From: Eremophila alpestris peregrina
Taxonomy: Eukaryota > Chordata > Aves > Passeriformes > Alaudidae
Assembly (NCBI GenBank): GCA_009792885.1
Contig: WMCF01000057.1
Span: forward strand, 62,001-126,000
Reading direction: 5' to 3'
DNA length: 64,000 nt
Of the stretch, positions 1 to 15,200 are shown one piece after another. The position numbers and the translations under genes are program-made. The notes under the pieces are model-generated. The model was given only the letters and a program-made list of their open reading frames with translations. It was not told the DNA's origin and made no database searches. How positions within the stretch are numbered: the first letter of the stretch is position 1; the number at the start of each line of letters is the position of its first letter.

Positions 1-194
1 TCCTTAAGACTATTTATTTATTGTTCATTATTAAATTATTTTTAATTTCCTCCAGCACTTCTGCAGCTTTCATCAGCATCCTCCCTGGTGCTGCATATGC
101 TGCTTTTCAAAATAAATGACACTGGACTGAACCTCGCACTTCATTCATGCATGAGATCTGTGTGCATGAGGCATGCAAGATCTGTTTTTTTGTA

Positions 195-540
195 ACAAGT
201 GTGCATAAAGTCTGGGGAATGAGAGGCTGGAGAGCAGCCACACAGAAAGACAACTTGGAGGTCGCAGTCAATAGCAAATTGAATATGAATCAACAGTGTG
301 CCCTGGCAGCCAGGAGGACCAGTTGCATCTTGAGGTGCACCAGGCACAGCACTGCCAGCCGGTCTAGGGAAGATGACTGTCTTGCTGTGCTTTGGTGGGG
401 TGGCCTCACTTCGAGTCCTGTGTGCAGTTTTGGGTACCACAATACAAGAAAGATAAAAAAGCTATTAGAAGGTATCCAAAGGAGGGCTATAAAGATGTTG
501 AAGAGTCTGAAGGGGAAGTCTACCAGAGACTCCTAAGCAA
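195..540 (+). repeat. CR1 LINE fragment (no 3' tail)
   Basis: Degraded copy of the last part of the CR1 reverse-transcriptase ORF. Recognisable stretches: caaattgaatatgaatcaac, gtgcaccaggcacagca, gtgtgcagttttgggtacca, tacaagaaagat, agctattagaaggtatccaa. Translation in the original frame is broken by indels. It shares the same phrases with the copy at 20165-20745. The family call rests on remembered avian CR1 consensus. Confidence 0.8.
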
Positions 541-809
541 GGACTTGTTTGCACCTACAGTTAGGGATACAATATAGAGCATTTGGTAACCCTACTTTAA
601 AGGCTAACAGATAAAGTCTTCACTAGTGGTTTCTGTATATCATAAAACTGAAGCCTAATTTTTAACAGCAAATTTTTGATACATGGGCAGAATCCCATTC
701 TATCACGGTAATTTACCAAACCCTTAAATTTCCTCTGGCTTAAATGGAGCTGATTTCCTCCATGGAATGAATCTGTAGGGTTTCAGCTGTGTGTATTTTT
801 TCTCTTCAC

Positions 810-929
810 CTGGATGCTGCTGATGCTTCCTCTCCTGCTACTGTTCCGACTCTCGTAAGCTGTATTAGAATTGTAGCAGATGGCATCAAAGCCTAAAATT
901 CCTCCAATGCAGTCACCTATAAGACACAC
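810..929 (-). CDS. PITPNM3: PITPNM3 exon 8
   Basis: 120 bp, phase 0 to 0, acceptor TTTTTCAG and donor CCAG|GTGAAG. It encodes VCLIGDCIGGILGFDAICYN, then a serine-rich segment ending SSRRGSISSIQ. The GDCIGG turn sits where DDHD phospholipases carry a GxSxG nucleophile elbow. That correspondence is an inference from family layout. Confidence 0.94.
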
Positions 930-3900
930 CTGAAAAACAGATTTTTTTGGAGATGTAGCAAGTGTTCTTAAGAGACAAAAAGCATCACAGTACTGCAGAG
1001 GAGTTTTTGTCTTTATTCACTTGTTACAGGTTTTTACACTTTGGTTTACATTGCAGCTACTTTTTAATACTTTCTTTTATCGCCAGAAATGTGTGGTAAC
1101 TGGAATTGTGGAGCATTTTGAGTTAAGATTCTCATGAGAGAATGTATATCATCTTCCACCAGCTGAGTAAATACACATGAAATAGTGCACAGTATTCCAG
1201 AAGTGCCTGTCTTGTGCTGGACACTGAAAAGGCATTTTGTGTAGGTGATCCCATGCTAACATTCTTTCATCCACCGTATTTGTAGAGTCCCACACTCATA
1301 ACTCAAATCCCTCAACACAATGGCTTGAAAAGAAACAGCCTTGCTCTGAAGAAATTTTACTTTAATGTAAGAGAAAATAGTCCTACCTGCCCATTAAAAC
1401 CAGCCCCATCAGTAGATTTGAGAAATTCATTGTAAACTTGATTGGCTCTACTGATCACCATGGCAACTGCATCCTGGTACTGAGGAGACGAAACAGCCAG
1501 CAAAGGCAGGGCAGCCAGTGGGATGTGGTCTTCACTGCTGCTGAGACAGCTCTCATCATAGCTGTAGGGATTTAGGCTAGAAAAGGACATGTTATCATCA
1601 GGAAAACGGCAAGAGGCAGCACACAGCATTAGAGAATGAGCAGCTACTAACAGAAATGGGTTGGGCTATTGCAGTTCACAATGAGTGAACACAGGAAGGA
1701 TCATTTTCTCAGAGAATTCAAATCCTTAAAAAAACCAAGGCATTACTGCTTTAGGTGAATGGGATAAGACTAGAAGGCATTTGCTGGTCTGTGTTCACGT
1801 TCTGAGCCTTACTGGACATTTTCACATTTGCCTCTGGCTGAAGCACTCCAGTGACTTGGTATTTTTCATCACCATTCCTTCAGCTTACAGCCCAAAACAT
1901 TTTTGTAGACCTCCTCAACTCTTCTGCAGGGTTTTTTGCTCTACAAAAGCTTCAAATGTAACCCTGGGCACTATATTGCAAAAAAAAAAAAAAAAAAAAT
2001 ACTCTAAAAGCAACCATAACTTAGGGAAGCCCCAGAGAAAACCAAGAGAAGTGTCTCTGCTTAGAAAAACAGAAATCAAGAAAATCTGATTGTCTTCTCC
2101 CCTCACCAGGGTTCAGAAGTTAATCCTGGCTTGCATTTGTAGAAGAGTTGACGCAGGAGTATGTGCTTCTTTCTCCTTTCTCTAATGTGCCATTTAAAAT
2201 ATTTATGTCACAGAAATAATGCTACTTGAAAACATTCTCTCATTCAATGAGTGAATTTCAAGACTGAAAAAGCAGCAGAGGAAGAGCAGCTACTGAAGTG
2301 GATACATCCAATAAAATGTTTTTTAAAACAAATTCAAGCACTTAGAAAAGGATGAAAGATTGTAGCAAGTCTTCCAGTCACCAGACGATTAAGAACGATT
2401 CACAAAATTTCATTAGGAAATACACGGGTCACAGAAAACCATTCAAAACCACAATGCATAATCGAACACCAGGGAATGCAAATCAGCTTACCTGGAAACA
2501 AGAGAGAAAGCTGCTGAACAGATTGCTGGGCAGGGAACAAGTCTCATTAAGATGTGGCCCAAAGAGGCAGGGAAATGGGCTCGGGTCACTTTCTCAAACA
2601 CAGAACTGAAGGTGTTGATGTCTGCCAGCTTGCTGCTGTGGTCTCCACTTCCAGTGTCTAATATGTTCCCCCCATGTAGGATCAAAATTAACACATGAGT
2701 TTTGCAGTTTTGGTGTTGAACTCCTTCCTGTGAGAAAAAAGGGAAATAGGAAAGGAGGGGGCATTTTTGTGGACTTGGTTAGTTTACCTGGTGTCAACAT
2801 TAGCAGTGATTTTTTTTTTCCACCGCCACCGAGATAATTTTGTGATATTTGCTTTCACTGAAGGGGGTGGGGGTGTGTGTGTGCATGTGAGCATGTCTCA
2901 TGCTCCCTTTAATTCAAGCACATCAGAATCATATGGAGCCCACTATGCTCTGACACAAATCCTGTGCAGCACAGATGTATGTTTCAGATAAACAAAGATT
3001 AAGACAGCTTTGTGTACAGCAGAAGTTACTTTAAATACTCCGAGACTGGAGAAAAATTCCAGCCTCCACAGGCAGCGTAAACAATCATTTGTCTAGGTAT
3101 CCTAGTGATGGCTTCATTTACTGGCAAGGTTCTCATTCAAATCATCACAAGTCCAAAAAAGACAAGTTTCTCTGCCAATGAAAACATTCAGCAAAAGCAG
3201 ATGATATGGTTATCTCAGACTTTTGAGACTGGTAGCTTCTCATTAAAATGAAAGACACTTATTGAAAAAGTAAAAAAATGCATCATCGTTAATATTCATA
3301 AAACTCACAAATAAATTTATGAATATGTGAACAGGCACATACACAGACAATAACCAGCATATTTTGTAGAATAAACAAGGTATTTCCTACTTGAAACTGG
3401 AAAAGCATTTTGAATGTCTCACAATTTCACCTTTTTTTTCCTCTTTACCCCTTGATACTCATGTACACTCCAAGAACTCATTAATACATTAAAAGATTAG
3501 ATTCTTTGTTGTTCAGTCTTGACTGCTATTTTCTTCTTCACTTTGCATGACATGATTCCTGAAGATTTTTAGTTCCTGACCAAATATGAACACACTGCAA
3601 AAACAACAGTAATGTTTTTTGTCTAAGGATCATTACATGCTAAATTGTGTGATTTACTCAGAATCAGGCAATGTTCTGGACAGTTTACTCCTAAGTTCTG
3701 GAATGAAGGGAAATGGATAACTTTAGCACTTGTATAATGGTGACAGAGAAATGGCTGAAAATGAGAAAATTGGGGTTATTCCACTATCTCAGTTCAGCCC
3801 ATGTATGTTAGTATCCAGCAGAAGTATTCATTCTGAAGGCATTTTGCTGACCTGACTTGTATCTGCTTAAATACAGGAGAATCACACAAGCAGTTTTCAG

Positions 3901-6900
3901 GTTCCACTTCTCCATGCACTGATTTACAATTTCCTTCTCCATAAGGTTTCATTCCAGTTTTCAGAAGAGAAATTTAGTAATTCCCTTTAACAGCTAAATG
4001 TAGTTCTTTCCATGGACAATGTCTGCTTGTAAATACGCAGCACTGCTGAGGAGCTGGTGGAACTGAAAGCTTCAAAAAGGAAAAATGCAAGTGGGTCACT
4101 ATTGCTGAAGTCACTGGTATGAGAAGTCTCTTAGCTGGATTTAACTGGTATCTTTCATAGGAAGATTCAAAGGGAATAAAATTAATTTGTCTCTCAGCAG
4201 TAGCTCAGCCACAACTTAGACAAGGTGCTCAAAGACTAATTGACTGGACATCTGAAGCCAGTCAATTACTGTCATCATTTTAAGGGGGCTGTAGGATTGA
4301 ATTCTTCAAAAACACTTCCATTACTTGTCCTATGTGTGGACAGAGGACCTTAATCAGTTTTCTGGAAAGACCACAACGTGTTGAGATTCTTTTGTGTTTC
4401 TAAAAAAAGGCAATTCTGTTTTTAACAAATTCATGACTGCTGCTGAATCTGCTTCACAAAACCTGCATTTCCAGTCAAGTACTAAGTAGATGTGACAATT
4501 TCTCTTCAGAAAACTGAGTCCTATTTCCACCTAAGCATGCAATGTCTAGAAATCTTGTGATTATTTTCAGGGATTGCATGTGCACCTACGAAACAAGAGA
4601 AAAACACACTAAGCCATCAGATGAGTTTACAATTGAATAACACAATGCGATTATTATCACATTTCTACCCCTTGAAAATCAGCACAGCTTGTTTTAGGAA
4701 ACAATCTCACCTCATTGTCCTCGTGTATTTCAATACTGCCTTGTGCAGGGAACTTTTGTTTTCTTAAAGAGGTTCTGTATAATTCACCTAAAAGGAAAAG
4801 AGACATATTAGTCACATAAATATTTGTCTGTTACATCTTTTAGAGACATCTAAGGAGGCAAGGCAGATTTCAAACATCAAGACAGAAAGTTCTGTTCACA
4901 GGAAATCCTGTAGATAAACAGAACAATACACGTTCACCAGCAATTCAGAGGGAGACACTGAGCAAGTTCTGCATCTCTAGCTTTGCCTGAAGTAACTCGC
5001 TGCCCTGTCTCTTCACATGGAGTACATTAGATCTCAAGATCACCATGAGAAGAAAACCAGGTGAAATGAAAAACACCAAGTGATTCAACACCCCAAAGCA
5101 GACACAAAAGGCATGGGTTTGATACAGGACCAAAATGTAAGTTTGTACCCTGAATCTAGGAGAAGAGAATTTGAATCATCATTCCTAAACTTCTGAGATC
5201 ATAAGGTAAAGTTCCAACCCATATGAAGAATCAAGCCACGTCCTCTTTTTTTTATTACACAGACCATTTCAAATATTCCTAATATTTTGCCATGTTAATT
5301 AGGGAGATATTTAGAGAAGGGGAAAAAAAAAAAGAGAGAACTTGTGTTGGCTACAAAGCATAAAGTGGTGGTAGTCCCAAAAGAAAACTGCTCTTTCCAA
5401 TATCATACTCTCATGAGAAATGATGCTGTTTCTTGCCATCTGCTGCACTATTGCTAGCCCTTTATAATGACAAATCCATCATAAGAAATATGTTCACATG
5501 AAGGCTGTGACATATGCTTTCTATTAACAAATGAGAAAGAATACTGTAAATACACTGCAGATGCAGTTTTGCAAACTGCACTGCTTATAGGAAAATAATG
5601 GCATGCATCACTGAGCCCAATCCTACTCTGAAAATCACTAGATAGTTCCTGTGTTATGTTCTGCAATTTCTACATTGAATGAGTCTTACACATACACACA
5701 TTATCAGATCTTGTAAATGACTACTTCAGAGTACAGGAGAAGAAGAAACACCAGGGTTTAGCTGAGGATCTTAACTCGAAATGCTCCACAGTTCCAGTTA
5801 CCAGATCAGGCTGGATGGGACAAGTATGATTTCCAAAAGGGAAGGGGTTGGCACCTAGTGACAACATGTGCTTATGAACACAGCTGCAGGAATAAAGAAC
5901 TGACATTTCACTGTGAACTCCAGGAAGGTAATGGACAATGTCCCCAGAAAACTGCAATGAAAACTCCTTAACACCACACACTTCTGTAAGTCAATTCCTG
6001 GTCTTTAGCAAGTAATGCGAAAGCATAGAAAGAACAAAAGCAAAGCCATATGTAAATACACTCATGAAGTTGGGCACCAGCAGCAAATGAACCCTAGCTA
6101 TGCCACGCTTGACACTACTTTTCATTCTTACAGCAGTCAGAAATTTTAAAAGTAACACTTCTTGCACCTCCCTAAGCAGAGATGGGAGAAAGAAGTCCAG
6201 AGCACAAAGCACTGAAGGCTCCCACACTCCAGATTGAGCCATGTTGTACTGTCCTGTGTGAGCTATTGTGTACACCAGCAGCTTCACCCTCCAGTGCTTT
6301 ATCTCTACCACTCCAGCCAACACCATAAGGCCCTAATGCATTAAATAGTGTCACAGGCACTTTCCTGGTGTATTATAATAATCCATGTTGAAAATAATTA
6401 AATTTAAAAGAAAACTTAGAAGAATCATAATCCCTCCACATACATTTCTCTTCTCAGTGTAACATACCACAAGGCCTGTGCTAGTTAACAAGTGCTATTA
6501 TTATCCCTGGTTGTTGAATAACTTTGGTACAAAGAAAAATGAGAACAACTCACGTTGTTTTTCCTGTAGAAAGCCAGATGAGCAAAGTGAAGACTCTTCA
6601 CCTGCAAAAGAAACCACAATGTAAACTAAAATTGTGTTACATGGACATCAAGTTCTTTACTTTTTCTCCCGTGTTGCTGTAAATATTTTGCAACTGACAA
6701 CTACTACACTGATTTCCAAAATCCCCACTGGCTTCCATAGGAATAGACCAGCCCATGACACACTTGACAACTGCTGGAATCCATCAACCAAAATGGTTAT
6801 GCTAGAAGCTAGATTTTACTCTTCATTTCAAGAAAGGTATCATAAGCTGTGAAACTTATAGGTAGATAGGGAGGAACCTATTTGATAGAGGAATATAGGC

Positions 6901-9900
6901 AGGAATCCATCTGATAATCTGTAGCATTAGCCACTGAATCTCTTAATAACTAAGAACTGGCATAACTTACCTTGCAATACAAAACAGATTCTTATCACAA
7001 ATATTTAATCAGCAGCTGTTTAAAGAATATTTCTGTCCTTCCATTCCCTCCCATAGTCCACCCATCCAAGGAAAGTTGCAAGTACTCAGATCTAAATACA
7101 AAAACCTAATATACAGAGACATAAGGATATGGGAATAAAGGCCCTTCCTATAGATAAAGTGCTCCTACAGCACTCTGGCCAGTACTGCCATGGAGGGTAA
7201 ACACCTTTGCCATCATTTGACCATGACAAAACCCGAAGGTATCAGCTTACCTCTACCCTCAGAGCTGGATTACGAACACAGGTCTCTCAATCCCTTCTCT
7301 AGGTTCTTTCCTCAGAGGCCCAGGCAACATTTACTTTTTTCTCATAACCTACCCACCACTTGAGTACTTTCACACATGCAACAGACACAGAAGTCTGCTC
7401 CTGGGGCACAGCCTGACTCAACAACAGAGGCAACATCCTGCTGCATGTATTTGGCATCAAAGAACAGAACAGCAAATGCCAAGGACCAGGGAAGCTGGTG
7501 GCCCTTCATGATGTGTGAATAAAACTGCATGTGCTGCTGTTGCCTGCCCATTGATTTTCTTGTGTTTGATGAAAGCTTCTGCTTAGTGCCTAAGAAGGCT
7601 CCAGAACTTCTCAGCAGTGTCTCTCAATCTCATGAATTAAAAATGCTGTTATGCTAAATCCAAATAGGGTTAATACATAAAGAACAATATGCTGACAAAT
7701 GCTCTTACAAAATAAGAGCTCTGCAACTATTCTCTATTTTTTCAGGTGCTCCAGCTATCATATTTGACAATTTGGTTTTGAAGGGAATAAAAAGAACAGA
7801 AAAAATGACAGGCTTTTAATATACAGCAAAGAAATCTGCTTTAGTTCATTCTTTGTGCAAGCTGTACTTGCAGTACACCGCCATACCTTACCTTTGAAGA
7901 ATGAAAGTATTTCCAAATTTCACACACAATCTCTTTCATTTTCAGTTTCTTGCCAGGACAATTCACAGACTGTTGTTCTGCCAAAGAGGTTGGGTCACAA
8001 CTCTTACCTGCTTTCGGCTTATTAGGGAAAAAATATTAACTGCAATAGCTCATAGAGAGAGTCATTGCTGAGGCAAAGCAATGTCAGTCACTCCCTTGGG
8101 AATAATGTGTGAAGCTCTCAGGAATGTGAGAGCTGAAGGCAAAAGCCAGACTTCCATGCCAAGAGCACAGACCAGCCTTCTGAAGTGCTTATATACACAA
8201 TTCCACAAGAGACAACGTGCAAAACAACGTGTTTCACGAAGAAAATTCCTTCCCATGGCAGCTTGGAATGGCTGTGCAGATAGAAACTCTCCATCACAAA
8301 AGAACAACTCTCAATAGAAACTGAAGACATATCCACTACAGAATGAAAATTAGTTTTTATTTGGTAGGTTTAAGAAACAGATGGTCACTTTTTTATTTTT
8401 CATCACACAGTAAATGTGACATATTCTGAACAAAATGCCACTTCTCTGTCCCAGAACTGAAGGATGATCTGCAATTACTCTTATTTGCATGCTACTAAAA
8501 AATTAAATAAGAATCAGGAAGGTGTTTTTTGGGCAGTGTTGAAATCAGAATAGAAGCCACCTTATTTTCCACCAAAACATGGGTAATACCAGTAGAAATA
8601 ACTGTAACTACTCTTCAGAGAAAGCAGGTGCAGGTAAAAATAAGATTCACAATGTTACCTTTAGTGTCATTCTGTGGTACATAGCCATTACACATACATT
8701 AGATTTGCAGACTGTAACCATTACACACCCATGTAGCTCCTGAGATGTCAAGGGGCATTTTATATAATTCTTCACTCTTGTTTTGCTCTCGCCTGAGATT
8801 ACATCAATAATGGGCTCAGCATTAGAGCACAGCACAGCAGAACAGAGTAACGTGCCTCAGCACCAAGGAGATACCAGGGGAACTGTTCTCTTCTTTCTTC
8901 CCTCACACATCCAATCTTGCAATAGTGGCCAAAAAGGCACCAGCAAGCTTTATGGTATACTATGGTACACATGTTTTTCTGTGTTCTAATAATCTGAATT
9001 TCTGTAACAACATAACCATACCACTGGAACAAACAACATTGATGCTCCTCTTTAGAACATGACTTTCACCACAGCAAGAATCCTGTGAAAATCAACTTCT
9101 GAAGAGAAAAATCTGTTTCGTTGAGTATTTTTTTAAATGCCATAGCAAATGTAACATTAGTGTAAGCACAGATATGTCAAACTTGGGAAAACAGAGGGAA
9201 AAGAAAGGAGGCAATATACCTACAGATGGTATGATCCTCTCCATGGGAATGACAGCCAGGGAAACTCCAGGCCCAAGGAAAATGATGCAAGAACACATGC
9301 TGATTTCAGCACGCGGACTGGATCTCAATACAGACTAAAAAATGAAAAGGGAGAGACTGCAAGGAAAGCAATGCTCTCTGCAGCAGGACTCCACTCTCAG
9401 ATAAAAAATATCTTAGCAGGTAGTTTAGGCTTGCTCCATTTTGCATGCATTTTCTGAGCTGTATTCTATAACATACAGCATCACAAGGAGTTGCACAACA
9501 CTAGTAACCTACCCTACTATAAACTGCCAACAGTGGTGATTTGCAGAAATCCAATCCACTGCTCCTCTCTAAAACCTGCAGCTAGAAGTAAAATCTGCTC
9601 TTTAAATGAACAATCTGATGTGTTTTGGAATGCTGATGACTACTGTAGCTTCCATCCTTCCCTTCTCCTGTTCACTAAGCCAAATTTTCTGTTTGCCACT
9701 CTTCATATTAATAGGCAGCAGCAGATGCTATTGCAATAAATTTAATAGCAGCACAAACACTACAGGCAGCTATGTAAAAACACCGCTTAATTAATTATGT
9801 GACTCCAGGAGGGCATGACGAGGAGGGGCAGATCACATGCTGCTGGAGGGAAGGAAGAGAGCAGTTTGTTTACACAGAACAAGACAAAATTATTGTAGAC

Positions 9901-12127
9901 AAAATTAGGCAAGGCAGCCATCAGAGGAGACAGACAGAGGGAGAAACACTAGTACAAGGTAAAACTCACTATAGCAGTCATGAGGGTATAGAGATTTTTC
10001 TGTTATTTTGACTGGTTTGACTATTGTATAAATGTTGGGAGAACCTCTGAGATGCCTGGCAGGTGTAACAAAGGGGACTGAATGAGTGAGCCAATGAAAA
10101 ATGAGACCAGATGAACTAGCTAAAGGCACCACAGTCTGCACCAATCTTGCACAGAAACACTGGTTTCCTGGGAGAGTTTAATGGATCCAACTCAACATAG
10201 CCCATAATTTCAGACACTATGGGCTAGTAGTACCCACATCACAACTGACCTTAAATGTCTAAACCATGAAATGCAAAAAATCAACCCTTCCCATTAAAGA
10301 GGAGAATGTTAATTCAATTTAGTATATCTGAAATATTTTTAAGATGCCTTGACCTAGTAATTAACTTTTTTTTTAAACCTTAGAATTGCAAAATTCAACA
10401 AAACAAAACCAACATAGAATTATGCTAAATTATTTTATACACAGGAAACAATCAAGTGAGGAATAAATATATAAATTTTCCATTATTATACAGGGAAATT
10501 ATACAAATATACAAATTATATAAGGAAAAAGAACAAGAGACAAAAATCCAATCTTGCCTGGAAAAATTGACCTTAAAGATCAAATTAACAGCTGCATTTC
10601 TGTCATACTTTGCAGTTAACTGAGGGCTGATTGCTAGCACTTTAGCATCTCCTTGCCTAAAAAGCATTTAACCATTGCACAGGGAGCTGCAGGCTCTGCT
10701 TTGCTCCTAACCAAGCACATATGTACACGTTTAAACACTGCACAGCCTTTATCATTCACTTCAACTGGGATTAATTTTATTTCACAAGAAACAATAGACA
10801 GATTTTGAAAGACTACAAAGTCTTTCTCCTTCTGCAAAAACGTCAACCTAAAGAATCATGTAGCTAAACTTTCTTTTTACATCTAAGACTTGTACCTATT
10901 GTCCAACAACCCAGCTGAATATCTGATGAAGAAAAATCTCCTGAAGTTGATGAATTACTTCTCTCTCACAGTAATGTTTCTCCATAATATCAGACTAGTT
11001 ATACTCTTAATTTGATTGAAAGATAAAGCAGCACTGTTCCGCAGCCAAATTAAAAGCTGTGTCCTACAAAGTAATAAAACAACAATCCCTTTCTCATTCT
11101 CTTTCCCGTCTCTGCCTTCCTGTACAGGGCAAGATCGTGGTAAATTTTCATAGCAGCTCTCAGTGTATCCTACCCTTCTAACTGATATTGTCTTACCTTG
11201 TGCATTACTTTGGCCTAACCAGAAATTCAAGAAGTCTGGGAAAAGACAGAGGCATTTTCATACAAGCTTAATGCTCTGGAATGCCCAATACAATTTCTTT
11301 GAGCTTAGAGCACTCTGAAAGCTACCAGTCATGCAGTCTGCTCAACACAAAACCAAAGTTTATCAAAACAGAAGAATCACTGCCATTGAGTTAAGTCTTT
11401 CTAGCAGCCTTGGGCACACAAGACAACAGAAAATATGAATTCCAAGCTCCTGCCATGTATTCACATAGTTTAGCTTTAGGTAGTCCTGTGAGGAGCAGGA
11501 AGTTGGATTTGATCCTTATGGGTCCCTTGCAACTTGAGATATTCTGTGATTTTATAAATTAGCTTACTCCACAGATGTATATCAAACTTAATCTTAACCA
11601 AAAACATTATTCTACTCTTCCAGTTCTGTTCAGTGTCTTGTGGATATTACGAGAGGAGAAATTTGTTAAAAGATGAAAATATCTGTGTAACCTAGTGTTG
11701 TGCAATGGGACAAAGAAAGGCCTTTCACTCACCTGATATGAAAATTTCCAGTTGTGAAAGCTGATCATGTCCAAATATTTGGTGGTAACCAGTAAAGCAA
11801 TCCATCAGTCTGTATGTGTGGCATATGAAGCACAGGAAAAGTGAATTTCACAGGCATTTTACAATCAGTTATGTTTTAAACAACTAAAAATTAAATTGTA
11901 TTTTGTCAGTATACCTGAGAATTCCTCCTAATTTGAAGCATTTTAATTCAATTAACTGGACTTGCAGAGTAAAATAGTAGCATGTTGCTGACAAAATTGA
12001 CTTACAGGTCTTAAAATTTAATTAGGGTATATTAAATAAATAGTCATCATCTGTGGCAAGCTTTATTACTGAAATTACATTGTTATTTGTTTGCTTGCTT
12101 ATTTTCTATAAAAATACCAAATTATGG

Positions 12128-12180
<53 letters not shown>

Positions 12181-12181
12181 T

Positions 12182-12230
<49 letters not shown>

Positions 12231-15200
12231 ATTAAGTTTTAAAACAAAGAAACAGTCAAGATTCATTGGGACTTTGCCTGCTTCACTTTTTTTGTGTGCG
12301 CATGCATGGGTTTCTGTAACATTTACATTTTGGAAAATGCAGGCTGAGCTGGCAAGACGCCCAGCCTGGTTGATCAGAGAGCTTTGGCTTGAACTCCAGG
12401 GAAAAAAGAGAGTGCATCACCTTTGAAAGAAGAGCTAAGCTACTGGGGAGGACTACAGGGCTGTTGTGAGGTTCACAGGGAGAGAACTGGAAGGGCAAAA
12501 GCCCAACTAGAAATTAGTGTTAAAGCTACTGCTATAAAAGACAACATAAAACGCTTTTTACAAACATGTCAGCCATAAAAAGAGGGCCAAGGAGAATCTT
12601 CATCCTTTACTGGATACAGAAGGAAACACTGTGACAAATACTTCGACCCCGAGCCCAGGGAAAGGAGCCCACTTCTGGCAGGACTTGTGGCCTTGGATAA
12701 TGGCCTGGTTGATTTTTCTCTTCAGCAGGCCAGTGGGCATTCACTGGTAGGACAAGAGAGAACAGCTTTAAACTGAGAGTAGGTTTAGTTTGGATATTAG
12801 GATGAAATTAATGCCACTGAGGGTGCTGAGGCCCTGGCACAGGGTGCTCAGAGAAGCTGTGGCTGCCCATGCCCTGGCAGTGTCCAAGGCCAGGTTGGAC
12901 AGGGCTTGGAGCAGCCTGGGACAGTGGGAGGGGTCCCTGCCCATGGCAGGGAGTTGGAATGAGATGGGTTTAAGATCCCTTCCAACTCAAATCACTCTAT
13001 GATTAATTACACTTCTGGTGAAAGACAGAAATTACAGTCTCCTGAGAAGCATGAGTTGTGCAAGAATGCACAGTCAAAAAAAAAAAAAAAATCAGAAACT
13101 GTACACACCAAGTATCAGATGTTGTCTAATTCTGGCACATACTACAAAGATGTATATTTCTTTTCCCTAAAACAAATAACCAAACAAAAACATGCCAATT
13201 ACCTATTTTCCCACAACTATACCACAAACTCACATTACTGCAAATATCTTTCTACCATGATTTTAATACATAATCTAAACCAAACATTTCAACCTTCCTA
13301 TTCACATATTCGTGTTCCTGAAGATCATCTTCACATCTCTCTACATTTCTAGGGGAAGCTTTTGTAGGCAAAAGCTATCCACAGACAAGAGAGATGTACA
13401 AGCACTTTCTCTTCACTGCTAGACAAACTTTCCTCCAAGATGTCTTCTACCACTGCTGAAGAACAAAGCTCTCTTTCTACCCATTTAAGGACAGTAAGCA
13501 AACTTGACATATACAATCCACTACTATCACACTAGTAAGAAATTAAAACCAGTGTGCCAGGGCAAATAGACAAAGGAAATTGATGAAGATCACATTAAGA
13601 TCTTAAGCTTGGCATTTGCTAAATTCTGAAATCTTGGCTTTGCAAACTTGGTTCTGGGATATTCAGCAACTGTACTGAAATATAACCTGTCCTATAATTT
13701 CTGGTAAAAATGGCCAAGAATCAGAGCTATTGAGCAACAGTTGATGGTTCATTGAGGACAGGCAGAAAACCAGACAGTCACAGATAAAAACAGAAGCTCA
13801 ATACAAGAAAAACTCCTGAGCTTGTATATTTTATTAGATCTGATGAAAAAAAAGAGGTCTGATGTTGCAATGTAGCTTGCACAATTCATACAGTAGTTTT
13901 GTCTATGTTAACAACCCAGAAAATGCCAACTTGCTTCTGCTCACCAGTTAGGAAGGCAGAAGTAAATAAAATTCCCCAATATGGAAGTTACCAACTCAGG
14001 AAGGACAATCTGATCTACTAAAGCTGCAAAACAACTCAACCTTTTTCTCACTGTTGTTCAGTGTAATTAAAGCTGCTTCATGACCATGGATGTGTGACAC
14101 TGGTCAGCTGGCAAAGCCCAGGTATCCTGGCATTGAGCTGCATTGCCCATTCCTTGGCAGCTTCATGTTCCTTCTACTCTTTAGAAAAATAAAATGAACT
14201 GAGGGAAGGGGGGAAAAGAGGTGACAAAATGAAGGCTGAAGAGCTGAAAAGCCTGCTAGCTGTATATGGAGACTGAATCATAACAATACAGATAAACTCC
14301 ATCTGCACTGGCAAGCATTTATTATCTCCCTATGGAGCTCTGTGGTTCTTCATTCATTTGAGATGTTTCTGGATTCTCTCATATGTTAATTTGTGTGTGT
14401 GAGAGAAAAGATAAAAGATATGGTATGCCTAGCTCTTATAACACTTCCAGCTCTCAAGCCCACATTTACAAAAGGCCAATATAACAAGAGATAGCAATTG
14501 AGGGAGAGAGGACAACCCTAATATTTATGTGACCTTATTTGAAGTCTTATGCAGGTTTGGTCTCAAATAAACATGTCTTGACCTCAAGAATAATGCATAC
14601 TCCAGCATTTTTTCCTCAGGATTTCACCCTTTGAAATGCTGACATATTAAGTTTAAACTTAAACTGACATTTAAGTTTAAACGTCGATTACTAGCTTAAA
14701 TTGAATGAAACTTTTTCTGTAAAAAGTATTTGCCTGGTTTGCAAGTTAACACATATAGAAATCTCATTTCCCACCATAAAATGCATACTCAAGTAATGCA
14801 TTATAAAGCACATGCTATACTCAAAGTATATGAAAAGTCCTCTTCACCTTATCTTAACTTACCTTCACTGCACTATACAAAAACAAAACAATAACTTCAA
14901 ACTTAGAAGTAAAGTAAGAATTTAAAGTAAGGATAAGATCTCAAGATAGCTGGAGGACTGAAAACCACCAGGCTGAATTTGTTCCCAGTGGTGAGTACAT
15001 GCAGTTTCCCTTATTGTAATGGACAGAATACTTTGCACCAGGAGTGAATTTAAATGCATAACTACGGTGTGTGAAAATGCTTTTGTTCTACAACAAGAAA
15101 GGCATCTGCATCAACATAATTTATGCAGCTGTACGAATTTTTAATTTAGCTTGATTGCTGTTCATGTTATTTTCTGTATTTAGGAAGGGTGCATCTAAGA

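Noticed and set aside
12053..12235. Phenylalanine-rich ORF
   Set aside because: Translation of the poly(T) tracts.
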